In this document: in pieces, positions 27,218-35,995 of the stretch
How the letters are laid out: each line of letters opens with the position of its first letter
Position numbering within the stretch: position 1 is the first letter of the stretch
NCBI RefSeq assembly: GCF_000373625.1
Contig: NZ_KB891988.1
Coordinates: 904,053 to 968,052, forward strand
From: Streptomyces sp. LaPpAH-108
GTDB lineage: Bacteria > Actinomycetota > Actinomycetes > Streptomycetales > Streptomycetaceae
DNA: 64,000 bases
Reading direction: 5' to 3'
The notes under the pieces: model-generated
Database searches by the model: none
What the model saw: the letters and a program-made list of their open reading frames with translations, nothing else
Told to the model about the DNA's origin: nothing
Translations under genes and position numbers: made by a program

Positions 27218-27772
27218 TCAGAACAGCGGCTCAGGCAGCACGCCCTCCAGCGCGAGCAACTGCCGCTTGGTCTCCAGACCGCCCCCGAAACCCCCGATGC
27301 CGCCGTCGCTCTCCACCACCCGGTGACACGGCACCACCACGGGCAGCGGGTTGGCGCCCATCGCCGCGCCCACCGCCTGCGCCCCGCCCGGCTGGCCGAC
27401 CCGGCCCGCGAGATCGCCGTAGCCCACCACCGTGCCGTAGGGGACGCCGGAGGCCAGCTCGCGCAGCACCTCCCGGTTGAAGCCGGAGATCAGCGACCAG
27501 TCCAGCGGCAGGTCGAAGTCGCGGCGCTCACCCGCGAGATACGCCTCCACCTGCCGTATCGCCTCCACCAGCAGCGGGGCGTCCGGGTCCTCGACGGGCT
27601 CGGCGCCGAGCCGGGCCGTCAGCCGCTCGCGGACGCGCTCGCTGATCGCGTCCGTGGCGTGGAAGACGACGTTGACCAGTCCCTGACGGGTCGCCGCCAG
27701 CATCAGCGGGCCGATGCCGGTGTCCACGACGGTCCACACGACCCGCTGCTCGTCCTGCCCATGGCTGTCCAT
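27218..27772 (-). CDS. ogt: methylated-DNA-protein-cysteine methyltransferase
   Basis: The 184-residue suicide repair protein removes alkyl groups from O6 of guanine. The active site PCHRV has its acceptor cysteine at 149, preceded by the helix-turn-helix (VPYGTVVGYGDLA) and followed by GGFGGGLETKRQLL. Length fits Ogt-type proteins without an Ada domain. The ATG at 27772 is six bases beyond a TACGGT -10 of a damage-type promoter (see 27779-27801). Confidence 0.95.
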   Translation of the reverse strand: MDSHGQDEQRVVWTVVDTGIGPLMLAATRQGLVNVVFHATDAISERVRERLTARLGAEPVEDPDAPLLVEAIRQVEAYLAGERRDFDLPLDWSLISGFNREVLRELASGVPYGTVVGYGDLAGRVGQPGGAQAVGAAMGANPLPVVVPCHRVVESDGGIGGFGGGLETKRQLLALEGVLPEPLF

Positions 27773-27778
27773 GCGCCC

Positions 27779-27801
27779 ACCGTACGACCCGGCACTGACA
27801 A
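27779..27801 (-). promoter_or_regulatory. RecA-NDp-type damage promoter of ogt
   Basis: Read on the minus strand: TTGTCAGTGCC (27801-27791), six bases, then TACGGT (27784-27779), matching the RecA-NDp consensus TTGTCAGTGGC-N6-TAGggT at ten of eleven upstream positions. The ATG follows after 6 nt, so the transcript is predicted to be leaderless. Confidence 0.8.
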
Positions 27802-27812
27802 CGCCCCCGGGT

Positions 27813-28685
27813 TCACTCCGCGCGCAGCGCCGTGCGCACCACGTCGGGCTTGTTGGTGATGATGCCGTTCACGCCGTACGCCCTGACCTTGCGGGCGGTG
27901 GCCGCGTCGTTGACCGTCCAGGCGAAGACCCGCAGCGGCTTGCCGTGCGCTCCGGTGAAGGCGTGCACGGTGGAGACGTAGCTGGTGGAGAGGGTGCCGT
28001 GGGAGGGGTTGATCAGGTCGACGTAGCGGGCGTAGCCGCCGATCCTGGACACCGCCGGGCGACCCAGCAGGGCGGTGGTGACGGCGGGCTTGAGCCGGTG
28101 CACCGTGCGCACGCTGCCCGCGCTGAAGCTCTGCACGATCAGCCGCTTCAGATGCGCCCGGTCCAGCCAGCCCTCGTTGCCCAGGGTCTTCAGGATCTGC
28201 TGCTCGATGCCCGGGTACAGCTCGGGGTTCTTGACCTCCAGGAGCAGACTCTCGTGGTTGCGCTCGACACGGCGCATGTACTGCTCCAGCGTCGGCACGC
28301 GCGTGCCCGCGTACGCGGAGGAGTACCAACTGCCCGCGTCCAGGCGGGCGATCTCGGCGGCGGTGAAGTCCTTCACCTTCCAGGGCGCGCGGCGCGGGAA
28401 GACCTTCTCGACGTTGGTGGTGCGGGCCAGGTTGTCGTCGTGGATGACGACCAGGCGGCCGTCCTTGGTGCGCTGCACGTCGTTCTCGACCCAGGTGAAG
28501 CCGAGCTTCGCGGCCTTGTCGATGGAGGCCAGTGTGTTCTCGGGAGCGTACGCGGAGGCACCCCGGTGAGCGATCACCGTGGGCTGGGTCACGGACCGGG
28601 CCGGCCGCGCGTCGGAGGCGGGGGCCAGCAGGACCGCCGTTCCCAGGGCCGCGGTGGCCACGGTGGCGACTGCGTGCGCGTGCAT
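27813..28685 (-). CDS. secreted glycerophosphodiester phosphodiesterase
   Basis: The 290-residue protein has a signal peptide (about residues 1-27, ending near SDARPA) and a GDPD TIM barrel: IAHRGASAYAPENT with the catalytic HR and second-shell Glu, WVENDVQRTKDG with the metal-binding E/D pair, and VIHDD. It hydrolyses glycerophosphodiesters to glycerol 3-phosphate and an alcohol outside the cell. It lies 40 bp upstream of ogt on the same strand. Confidence 0.93.
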   Translation of the reverse strand: MHAHAVATVATAALGTAVLLAPASDARPARSVTQPTVIAHRGASAYAPENTLASIDKAAKLGFTWVENDVQRTKDGRLVVIHDDNLARTTNVEKVFPRRAPWKVKDFTAAEIARLDAGSWYSSAYAGTRVPTLEQYMRRVERNHESLLLEVKNPELYPGIEQQILKTLGNEGWLDRAHLKRLIVQSFSAGSVRTVHRLKPAVTTALLGRPAVSRIGGYARYVDLINPSHGTLSTSYVSTVHAFTGAHGKPLRVFAWTVNDAATARKVRAYGVNGIITNKPDVVRTALRAE

Positions 28686-28966
28686 GCGTACTCCTCACGT
28701 CCAGCGAACACCGACAGCACCAGAGTGACAGCAGAGCGTCAACGGCACGCGGGCGCGGGACGGCCACGGGATGAACGGGGTGGGCCAACCGCGCACACCT
28801 CTGCCGCACAAGTGGGGTGAGGCCGTGATTCTTTGCCGGATAATCATTCGACCATTCCGGTGGCGGTCATACTCTCTGCGTCAACCCCGACCGCCTGCCG
28901 CGGTCCTGGGCCAGGGGAGTGTTCCGGGAGTTCCGGATACACGTTTGGGCGGAAGGGCAGCCGCGG

Positions 28967-29845
28967 ATGCGAGGCACGGTCGACGGGTTCGACTACGGGG
29001 TCGCCACCCCTCTTGTGGGCTACCTGATGGCATGCCTCGGCGGTGCCCTCGGGTTGCGCTGTGTGGCCCGGTCCCTGCTGGTCACCCGCGTGTGGCGGCC
29101 CATGTGGCTGGCGCTCGGGTCGGTCGCGATCGGCTCCGGCATCTGGACCATGCACTTCATCGCCATGATGGGTTTCTCCATCGACGAGGCGCCGCTCCGC
29201 TTCGACGGCCCCATGACGTGGGCGAGCCTCGGACTCGCCGTCGTCATGGTGGGCGTCGGAATCTTCATCGTCGGTTACCGGGGCACCGACCGCACCTCGC
29301 TCGTCACCGGCGGCACGATCACCGGTCTGGGCGTCGCCTCAATGCACTACCTCGGCATGGCGGCGGTCCGCTTCGGCGGACACTTCACCTACAACACGCT
29401 CACCGTGACCGCCTCCGTCGTCATCGCGGTGGCGGCGGCGACCGCCGCCCTGTGGGCCGCCGTACGCGTCCGGGGCCTGGTGGGCAGCGTCGGCGCGAGC
29501 CTCGTCCTGGGCCTCGCCGTCACCGGCATGCACTACACCGGGATGGCCGCCCTCGGCGTCCACCTGCACCACGCCGCGCACACGACCCCGCCCGGCGCGC
29601 CCGCCGCGGCCCTCGTGCCGATCCTCGTCGGACCGCTCGCCCTGCTGCTCCTCGTCGGCGTCGTCGTCATGGTCGACCCGCTCATGGTCAAGGGCGCTCA
29701 GAACCGCCCGGCCGTCGAGTCCAAACCGGGCGTCCCGGCCGCCACCATCGCCTCCCACCAGCACCTTCGCCCGCCGCGCCGGGCCGGCCGCCAGCCCGTC
29801 GGCCACGCCGGGGCCCAGGGCTCCCGGGCCCCGCACGGCCACTGA
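28967..29845 (+). CDS. MHYT domain membrane sensor protein
   Basis: The 292-residue protein has seven predicted helices with the three MHYT motifs ([34 protein letters not shown]), thought to bind copper and sense O2, NO or CO. No GGDEF/EAL or kinase output domain follows; the tail is short, basic and histidine-rich. ATG at 28967 is preferred (GGAAGGGCAG upstream); an in-frame GTG at 28919 is also open. Confidence 0.88.
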   Translation: MRGTVDGFDYGVATPLVGYLMACLGGALGLRCVARSLLVTRVWRPMWLALGSVAIGSGIWTMHFIAMMGFSIDEAPLRFDGPMTWASLGLAVVMVGVGIFIVGYRGTDRTSLVTGGTITGLGVASMHYLGMAAVRFGGHFTYNTLTVTASVVIAVAAATAALWAAVRVRGLVGSVGASLVLGLAVTGMHYTGMAALGVHLHHAAHTTPPGAPAAALVPILVGPLALLLLVGVVVMVDPLMVKGAQNRPAVESKPGVPAATIASHQHLRPPRRAGRQPVGHAGAQGSRAPHGH

Positions 29846-29855
29846 CCCCGGCCCG

Positions 29856-29878
29856 TTGTCAGTGGGGGGTCGTACGGT
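29856..29878 (+). promoter_or_regulatory. RecA-NDp-type damage promoter of uvrB
   Basis: TTGTCAGTGGG (29856-29866), six bases, TACGGT (29873-29878). The ATG at 29886 follows after 7 nt, implying a leaderless message. Ten of eleven upstream positions match the consensus. Confidence 0.85.
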
Positions 29879-29885
29879 GGATGAC

Positions 29886-32054
29886 ATGCGGCCCGTTTCC
29901 CAGATCGAACGCACGGTGGCGCCCTTCGAGGTCGTCAGCCCCTACCAGCCCAGCGGTGACCAGCCGGCGGCCATCGCCGACCTGGCCAAGCGCATCGAGG
30001 CCGGTGAGAAGGACGTCGTCCTGCTCGGCGCGACCGGCACCGGCAAGTCCGCCACCACGGCGTGGATGATCGAGAAGCTTCAGCGCCCCACCCTGGTGAT
30101 GGCGCCGAACAAGACGCTCGCCGCCCAGCTGGCCAACGAGTTCCGCGAACTCCTGCCGAACAACGCGGTCGAATACTTCGTCTCGTACTACGACTACTAC
30201 CAGCCCGAGGCGTACGTCCCGCAGTCGGACACCTACATCGAGAAGGACTCCTCGATCAACGAGGAGGTCGAGCGCCTGCGCCACTCGGCGACGAACTCCC
30301 TGCTCACCCGCCGTGACGTGATCGTGGTCGCCTCCGTGTCCTGCATCTACGGCCTCGGTACCCCGCAGGAGTACGTGGACCGCATGGTCCCGCTGCGCGT
30401 GGGCGACGAGATCGACCGCGACGAGCTGCTGCGCCGCTTCGTCGACATCCAGTACACGCGCAACGACATGGCCTTCACCCGAGGCACCTTCCGCGTGCGC
30501 GGCGACACCATCGAGATCTTCCCGGTCTACGAGGAGCTGGCCGTCCGCATCGAGATGTTCGGCGACGAGATCGAGGCGCTGTCCACGCTCCACCCGGTCA
30601 CCGGCGAGATCATCACCGACGACCAGCAGCTCTACGTCTTCCCCGCCTCGCACTACATCGCGGGCCCGGAGCGGCTGGAGCGGGCGGTCAACGACATCGA
30701 GAAGGAGCTGGGCGAGCGGCTGACCGAGCTGGAGAAGCAGGGCAAGCTCCTGGAGGCCCAGCGGCTGCGGATGCGCACCACCTACGACATCGAGATGCTG
30801 CGCCAGATCGGCAGTTGCTCCGGCGTGGAGAACTACTCGATGCACTTCGACGGACGCCTCCCCGGCTCCGCGCCCAACACCCTGCTGGACTACTTCCCGG
30901 ACGACTTCCTGCTCGTCATCGACGAGTCCCACGTCACGGTCCCGCAGATCGGCGCGATGTACGAGGGCGACGCCTCCCGCAAGCGCACCCTGGTCGACCA
31001 CGGCTTCCGGCTGCCCTCCGCGCTGGACAACCGCCCGCTGAAGTGGGAGGAGTTCCAGAAGCGCGTCGGCCAGACCGTCTATCTGTCCGCCACCCCGGGC
31101 GCCTACGAGCTCTCACGCGGCGACGGCGTCGTGGAGCAGATCATCCGCCCGACCGGACTGGTCGACCCCGAGGTCGTGGTGAAGCCCACCGAGGGCCAGA
31201 TCGACGACCTGGTGCACGAGATCCGCGAGCGCACCGAGAAGGACGAGCGCGTCCTGGTGACCACCCTCACCAAGAAGATGGCCGAGGACCTCACCGACTA
31301 CTTCCTGGAACTCGGCATCCAGGTGCGCTACCTGCACAGCGACGTGGACACCCTGCGCCGCGTGGAGCTGCTGCGCGAGCTGCGCGCCGGTGAGTACGAC
31401 GTCCTGGTCGGCATCAACCTCCTGCGTGAGGGCCTGGACCTGCCCGAGGTGTCCCTCGTGGCCATCCTGGACGCCGACAAGGAGGGCTTCCTGCGCTCGG
31501 GGACCTCGCTGATCCAGACCATCGGCCGCGCGGCGCGCAACGTCTCCGGCCAGGTCCACATGTACGCCGACAAGATCACCCCGGCGATGGCGAAGGCCAT
31601 CGACGAGACCAACCGGCGCCGCGAGAAGCAGATCGCCTACAACAAGGCCAACGGCATCGACCCGCAGCCGCTGCGCAAGAAGATCAACGACATCGTCGCG
31701 CAGATCGCCCGCGAAGAGGTGGATACCGAGCAGCTGCTCGGCTCGGGCTACCGCAAGCAGAAGGACGGCAAGCCGGCCAAGGCACCGGTGCCCTCGCTCG
31801 GCGGCAAGGCGGGCAAGAACGCCGGGGACGCCGACACCAAGACCGCGAAGTCCACGAAGACCGCGCGGGGCAAGGCCGCCGTCGCGCCGACCGACCGCCC
31901 GGCGGCCGAGCTGGCGGAGCAGATCGAGGAGATGACCGAGCGGATGCGCGCCGCCGCCGCGGAGCTGAAGTTCGAGATCGCCGCCCGGCTGCGCGACGAG
32001 GTCTCCGAGATGAAGAAGGAACTGCGCCAGATGCGGGAGGCGGGCCTCGCCTGA
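29886..32054 (+). CDS. uvrB: excinuclease ABC subunit B
   Basis: The 722-residue helicase-like protein verifies damage handed over by UvrA and recruits UvrC. Walker A GATGTGKS is at about 48-55, the damage-probing beta-hairpin [13 protein letters not shown] near 100, helicase motif VIDESHVT near 342, QTIGRAARN near the end of domain 3, and a C-terminal UVR motif ([12 protein letters not shown]...). An alanine/lysine/threonine-rich linker of about 45 residues precedes the UVR motif. The ATG at 29886 fits the promoter; an upstream in-frame GTG overlaps the -10. Confidence 0.98.
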   Translation: MRPVSQIERTVAPFEVVSPYQPSGDQPAAIADLAKRIEAGEKDVVLLGATGTGKSATTAWMIEKLQRPTLVMAPNKTLAAQLANEFRELLPNNAVEYFVSYYDYYQPEAYVPQSDTYIEKDSSINEEVERLRHSATNSLLTRRDVIVVASVSCIYGLGTPQEYVDRMVPLRVGDEIDRDELLRRFVDIQYTRNDMAFTRGTFRVRGDTIEIFPVYEELAVRIEMFGDEIEALSTLHPVTGEIITDDQQLYVFPASHYIAGPERLERAVNDIEKELGERLTELEKQGKLLEAQRLRMRTTYDIEMLRQIGSCSGVENYSMHFDGRLPGSAPNTLLDYFPDDFLLVIDESHVTVPQIGAMYEGDASRKRTLVDHGFRLPSALDNRPLKWEEFQKRVGQTVYLSATPGAYELSRGDGVVEQIIRPTGLVDPEVVVKPTEGQIDDLVHEIRERTEKDERVLVTTLTKKMAEDLTDYFLELGIQVRYLHSDVDTLRRVELLRELRAGEYDVLVGINLLREGLDLPEVSLVAILDADKEGFLRSGTSLIQTIGRAARNVSGQVHMYADKITPAMAKAIDETNRRREKQIAYNKANGIDPQPLRKKINDIVAQIAREEVDTEQLLGSGYRKQKDGKPAKAPVPSLGGKAGKNAGDADTKTAKSTKTARGKAAVAPTDRPAAELAEQIEEMTERMRAAAAELKFEIAARLRDEVSEMKKELRQMREAGLA

Positions 32055-32091
32055 CCCTCCCGTACACCTCTGGACCCCGCCCGCGCGCGGT

Positions 32092-32103
32092 GTGTTGCAA
32101 CAC
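32092..32103. promoter_or_regulatory. 12-bp palindrome upstream of terD
   Basis: GTGTTGCAACAC is a perfect palindrome between uvrB and terD. A further short hairpin CCGCGT-GAG-ACGCGG lies at 32165-32179 in the terD leader. Either could be an operator; neither has a known binder. Confidence 0.35.
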
Positions 32104-32211
32104 CGACACAAAGCACGGGGCGGGGTTCGGCACGCTCGGTGCCCCTGCGTAGGGTTCCTGACAACCGCGTGAGACGCGGCAACAGGGGAAACGCCGAGAG
32201 GGGAATCAGCC

Positions 32212-32790
32212 GTGACCGTCAACTTGTCCAAGGGCCAGGCCATCAGTCTGGAGAAGCAGGACGGGGCCAGCCTGACGGCGGTCCGCATGGGTCTCGGCTG
32301 GCAGGCGGCCAAGCGGCGGGGCCTGTTCGGCTCGCGCACCCGCGAGATCGACCTGGACGCCTCGGCGGTGCTCTTCGCCGAGAAGCAGCCCGTCGACGTC
32401 GTCTTCTTCCGCCATCTGGTGAGCGACGACGGCTCCGTCCGGCACACCGGGGACAACCTGGTCGGCGGTGTCGGGCACGGCGGGGACGACGAGGCCATCC
32501 TGGTGGACCTCCAGCGCGTCCCGGCCCACGTCGACCAGATCGTGTTCACGGTGAACTCGTTCTCGGGCCAGACCTTCCAGGAGGTGGAGAACGCCTTCTG
32601 CCGCCTGGTCGACGAGACCAACGGCCAGGAGCTGGCCCGCTACACGCTGGCGGGCGGCGGCGCGTACACGGCCCAGATCATGGCCAAGGTCCACCGCGCG
32701 GGCCAGGGCTGGAAGCTGACCGCGCTCGGCGAGCCCGCCCGGGGCCGCACCTTCCAGGACCTGATGCCGACGATCCTGCCGCATCTGTAA
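32212..32790 (+). CDS. TerD family protein
   Basis: The 192-residue protein is a single TerD/CABP domain with the conserved Ca-binding DGS/GGDDEAILVDL pattern (HTGDNLVGGVGHGGDDEAI). TerD proteins bind calcium and accompany tellurite/stress-response TerC proteins. GTG at 32212 has GAGAGGGG upstream. The terC gene lies 250 bp downstream on the same strand behind its own riboswitch. Confidence 0.9.
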   Translation: MTVNLSKGQAISLEKQDGASLTAVRMGLGWQAAKRRGLFGSRTREIDLDASAVLFAEKQPVDVVFFRHLVSDDGSVRHTGDNLVGGVGHGGDDEAILVDLQRVPAHVDQIVFTVNSFSGQTFQEVENAFCRLVDETNGQELARYTLAGGGAYTAQIMAKVHRAGQGWKLTALGEPARGRTFQDLMPTILPHL

Positions 32791-32805
32791 AGGGGATGAT
32801 CAAGT

Positions 32806-32865
32806 AACAGTAAAGCGGCTCTGACCTGCGAACTTGGTCTTTATTTTACCTTTCTCTTTACTGTT
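32806..32865. repeat. 10-bp inverted repeat in AT-rich terC promoter region
   Basis: AACAGTAAAG (32806-32815) is the exact reverse complement of CTTTACTGTT (32856-32865). The 40 bp between them and the flanks to 32880 are strikingly AT-rich for this genome and probably hold the terC promoter. Confidence 0.6.
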
Positions 32866-32894
32866 CCTTGGTTATTGGGGTACTGTCGTCCGTA

Positions 32895-32988
32895 CGGAGG
32901 GGAGTACTCCTCAGTGCGACGTGCCCGTCAGTACGGACCCGAGCGGTCCCGGGGCGTCGGCCCGTCTCCCGGGTGGAAGAGACCTCCG
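32895..32988 (+). promoter_or_regulatory. yybP-ykoY (manganese) riboswitch of terC
   Basis: P1 is CGGAGG (32895-32900) with CCTCCG (32983-32988). Directly inside are the conserved GGGGAGTA (32899-32906) and, on the 3' side, AAGAGACC (32978-32985), the L1/L3-type bases of this class; CCGTCAGTACGG lies in the middle arm. The bases 32982-32990 are perfectly complementary to GCCGGAGGT (33027-33035), the Shine-Dalgarno region of terC. Mn2+ binding should stabilise P1 and free the site, turning translation on. The class is known to precede TerC-type Mn exporters. Confidence 0.8.
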
Positions 32989-33038
32989 GCAGCAGCGACA
33001 AGCTGATGTGTTTGCCGTTACCCCATGCCGGAGGTGCA

Positions 33039-34052
33039 GTGGAAGTCTCTGTGACCCTTTGGGTCCTCACCATCGCGGGCCTCGCCGCGCTGATCGCCGT
33101 CGATTTCTTCATCGGCCGCAAGCCGCACGAGGTCTCCATCAAGGAAGCGGGCATCTGGACGGCCGTCTGGATCGCCCTGGCCGGACTCTTCGGCCTCGGG
33201 CTGTTCGTCTTCGGCGGCGGACGCCCGGCCGGAGAGTTCTTCGCCGGTTTCATCACCGAGAAGTCGCTGAGCGTCGACAACCTCTTCGTCTTCGTCCTGA
33301 TCATGGCGAAGTTCGCCGTCCCCGCGCGGTACCAGCAGCGCGTGCTGCTCGTCGGCGTGCTCATCGCCCTGGTCCTGCGCGCGATCTTCATCGCCGCCGG
33401 AGCCGCGATCCTCGCCAGCTTCTCCTGGGTGTTCTACCTCTTCGGCGCCTTCCTGATCTGGACCGCCTGGAAGCTCGTCCAGGACGCCCGGAACAGCCAC
33501 GAGGACGAGGAGTACGAGGAGAACAAGCTGCTGAAGGCGGCCGAGCGCAGGTTCGGCGTGGCCGACCGCTACCACGGCACCAAGCTGTGGATCCAGCAGA
33601 ACGGCAAGCGGGTCATGACCCCGATGCTGGTCGTGATGCTGGCCATCGGCACCACCGACGTGCTCTTCGCGCTGGACTCCATCCCCGCGATCTTCGGCCT
33701 GACCCAGGACCCGTACATCGTCTTCACGGCCAACGCCTTCGCCCTGATGGGCCTGCGGCAGCTGTACTTCCTCATCGGCGGCCTGCTGAGCAAGCTGGTG
33801 CACCTGTCCTACGGCCTGTCGATCATCCTCGGCTTCATCGGCGTCAAGCTGGTGCTGCACGCCCTGCACGAGTCCGGGGTCCATGTCCCGGAGATCAGCA
33901 TCCCGGTCTCCCTGGGCGTGATCTGCGGTGTCCTGATCGTCACCACGGTCACCAGCCTGCTGGCGACCCGGAAGCAGGCGGCCCTGGACGCGGCCGACGG
34001 CAAGGGCGGTAAGGGCGGCAAGGACCCGGCGAAGGCCGACGTGGACGCCTGA
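33039..34052 (+). CDS. TerC family membrane protein, probable Mn exporter
   Basis: The 337-residue protein has about nine helices and the TerC/Alx signatures FFIGRKPHEVSIKEA, ITEKSLSVDNLFVF and TTDVLFALDSIPAIFG. TerC/Alx proteins export manganese or act with secretion machinery to metallate proteins. GTG at 33039 is used since CCGGAGG lies just upstream and the sequence EVSVTLWVLT begins the family core. The C-terminal tail has G-G-K repeats. The riboswitch upstream supports the Mn role. Confidence 0.93.
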   Translation: MEVSVTLWVLTIAGLAALIAVDFFIGRKPHEVSIKEAGIWTAVWIALAGLFGLGLFVFGGGRPAGEFFAGFITEKSLSVDNLFVFVLIMAKFAVPARYQQRVLLVGVLIALVLRAIFIAAGAAILASFSWVFYLFGAFLIWTAWKLVQDARNSHEDEEYEENKLLKAAERRFGVADRYHGTKLWIQQNGKRVMTPMLVVMLAIGTTDVLFALDSIPAIFGLTQDPYIVFTANAFALMGLRQLYFLIGGLLSKLVHLSYGLSIILGFIGVKLVLHALHESGVHVPEISIPVSLGVICGVLIVTTVTSLLATRKQAALDAADGKGGKGGKDPAKADVDA

Positions 34053-34151
34053 CGCCCGGAGCGGCACCGGGTGCGGCACCGGAGCCGCACCCGGGGCGAT
34101 GCTCGGCAGAGACGGAATGCGAAGATCCTCCGCCTCTGCCACCATCGCTGC

Positions 34152-35252
34152 ATGATCACTCGGCTCAGGTCGCTCGCCGCACGGTGGACGTTCCTCGTGC
34201 CGGTGCTCGCGGTCGTCCTGCTGGCCCTCACCTGGGGGCGCGAGCTGCCCGCCGGGCTCGTCGCGCTGATCACCCTGGTGCTCGCCGGGTCCGTCCTCGC
34301 GGCCGTGCACCACGCGGAGGTCGTCGCCCACCGGGTGGGCGAGCCCTTCGGCTCCCTGGTGCTGGCCGTCGCCGTGACGATCATCGAGGTGGCGCTGATC
34401 GTCACCCTGATGATCGACGGCGGTGAGAAGGGCGCCACACTGGCCCGGGACACCGTCTTCGCCGCCGTGATGATCACCTGCAACGGCATCCTCGGACTCT
34501 GCCTCCTGGTCGCCTCGCTGCACCACGGCACGGCGGTGTTCAACTCCGAGGGCGCCGGAGCGGCCCTCGCGACGGTGGCGACCCTGGCCACGCTCAGCCT
34601 CGTGCTGCCGACGTTCACGAGCAGCAAGCCCGGGCCCGAGTTCTCCAGCGTGCAGCTGTCGTTCGCCGCGCTGTCCTCGCTCGTCCTCTACGGCCTGTTC
34701 GTGGCCACCCAGACCGTGCGGCACCGCGACTACTTCCTGCCGGTCACCCGGGAGGGCGAGATCATCACCGCCGGCCGGCACGCCGAGCCCCCGACCGCCC
34801 GCCGCGCCTGGTTCAGCCTCGGCCTGCTCGGCCTCGCCCTGGTGGGCGTGGTCGGACTGGCCAAGGGGGTGTCGCCCACCATCGAGTCCGCCGTGGAGCG
34901 GGCGGGCCTGCACCACGCGGTCGTCGGCGTGATCATCGCCCTGCTCGTGCTGCTGCCCGAGACGATCGCCGCCCTGCGCGCGGCCCGCCGCGACCGCGTC
35001 CAGACCAGCCTCAACCTGGCGCTCGGCTCCGCCATGGCCAGCATCGGCCTGACCATCCCCGCCGTCGCCCTGGCCTCCTTCTGGCTGCCCGGCCCGCTCG
35101 TGCTGGGCCTCGGCTCCACCCATATGCTGCTGCTCGCGCTGACCGTGATCGTCGGCACCCTCACGGTCGTACCGGGCCGCGCCACCCCGCTCCAGGGCGG
35201 CGTCCACCTGGTCGTCTTCGCGGCCTACCTGGAGCTGGCGATCAACCCGTAG
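34152..35252 (+). CDS. Ca2+/H+ antiporter (ChaA/CAX-like)
   Basis: The 366-residue protein has about 11 helices in two homologous halves, each with a conserved acidic motif (GSLVLAVAVTIIEVALI and LLVLLPETIAALRAA) typical of cation/proton exchangers of the ChaA branch. It lies 100 bp after terC on the same strand, extending a metal-ion group. No ribosome binding site is obvious before the ATG. Confidence 0.88.
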   Translation: MITRLRSLAARWTFLVPVLAVVLLALTWGRELPAGLVALITLVLAGSVLAAVHHAEVVAHRVGEPFGSLVLAVAVTIIEVALIVTLMIDGGEKGATLARDTVFAAVMITCNGILGLCLLVASLHHGTAVFNSEGAGAALATVATLATLSLVLPTFTSSKPGPEFSSVQLSFAALSSLVLYGLFVATQTVRHRDYFLPVTREGEIITAGRHAEPPTARRAWFSLGLLGLALVGVVGLAKGVSPTIESAVERAGLHHAVVGVIIALLVLLPETIAALRAARRDRVQTSLNLALGSAMASIGLTIPAVALASFWLPGPLVLGLGSTHMLLLALTVIVGTLTVVPGRATPLQGGVHLVVFAAYLELAINP

Positions 35253-35338
35253 CCGTCCGGCACCGCCCGAAGCCGCCGTGATAGACCGGTCCGACGAGCG
35301 GTCGTGGAACACCGCACCCTTACGGACCCGGAGGAACC

Positions 35339-35812
35339 GTGCCCCGCACCCTGGCCAGCGCCCCGATCATGATCCTCAACGGGCCCAATCTGAACCTCCT
35401 CGGCCAGCGGCAGCCCGAGATCTACGGCAAGGACACGCTCGCCGATGTGGAGGCGATGTGCGTCGCGGCGGCGGCCCGCTACGGCGGCACCGTGGACTTC
35501 CGGCAGTCCAACCACGAGGGCGAACTCGTGGACTGGATCCACGAGGCCCGGCTCGGCCACGCCGGGATCGTCATCAACCCCGGCGCCTACTCCCACACCT
35601 CGGTCGCGATCCTGGACGCGCTCAACACCTGCGACGGCATGCCCGTCGTGGAGGTGCACATCTCCAACATCCACCAGCGCGAGTCGTTCCGGCACCACTC
35701 CTACGTCTCGCTGCGCGCCGACGGCGTCATCGCGGGCTGCGGAGTGCAGGGCTACGTCTTCGCGGTCGAGCGGGTGGCCACGCTGGCCGGAGCGGCGCGG
35801 GCGGACGCCTAG
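35339..35812 (+). CDS. aroQ: 3-dehydroquinate dehydratase, type II
   Basis: The 157-residue enzyme dehydrates 3-dehydroquinate in the shikimate pathway and forms a dodecamer. Catalytic Tyr29 (RQPEIYG) and His107 ([11 protein letters not shown]) and the NGPNLNLLG motif are intact. GTG at 35339 has GGAGGAACC in front. Its TAG stop (35810-35812) is part of the CTAG that bounds the mini-element described next. Confidence 0.97.
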   Translation: MPRTLASAPIMILNGPNLNLLGQRQPEIYGKDTLADVEAMCVAAAARYGGTVDFRQSNHEGELVDWIHEARLGHAGIVINPGAYSHTSVAILDALNTCDGMPVVEVHISNIHQRESFRHHSYVSLRADGVIAGCGVQGYVFAVERVATLAGAARADA

Positions 35813-35973
35813 GTCTTTCGTTTGGATCAGGCTGGATCAGGGAGCGGGGTCTGGCACCGTGCATCGCAAGGCGGAGGAGGGCGTCATGGCGGAGCCATGG
35901 CAACCGACGACAACGCGGCGAGGCGCGGTGCCAGACCCCGCGAGCCCGGCCTGATCCAAACGAGAGGCCCTAG
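35809..35973. mobile_element. palindromic mini-element bounded by CTAG
   Basis: The 165-bp segment is bounded by CTAG at 35809-35812 and 35970-35973. Its ends are imperfect inverted repeats sharing TCGTTTGGATCAGG, and inside it GCGGGGTCTGGCACCG (35844-35859) is perfectly complementary to 35926-35941. It encodes nothing. I take it for a MITE-like element; the TA/CTAG borders would fit a Tc1/IS630-type mobiliser. A short GGATCAGG duplication lies in the left arm. Confidence 0.7.
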
Positions 35974-35995
35974 GCGAGCGAGCCCGGCCGCCGTC

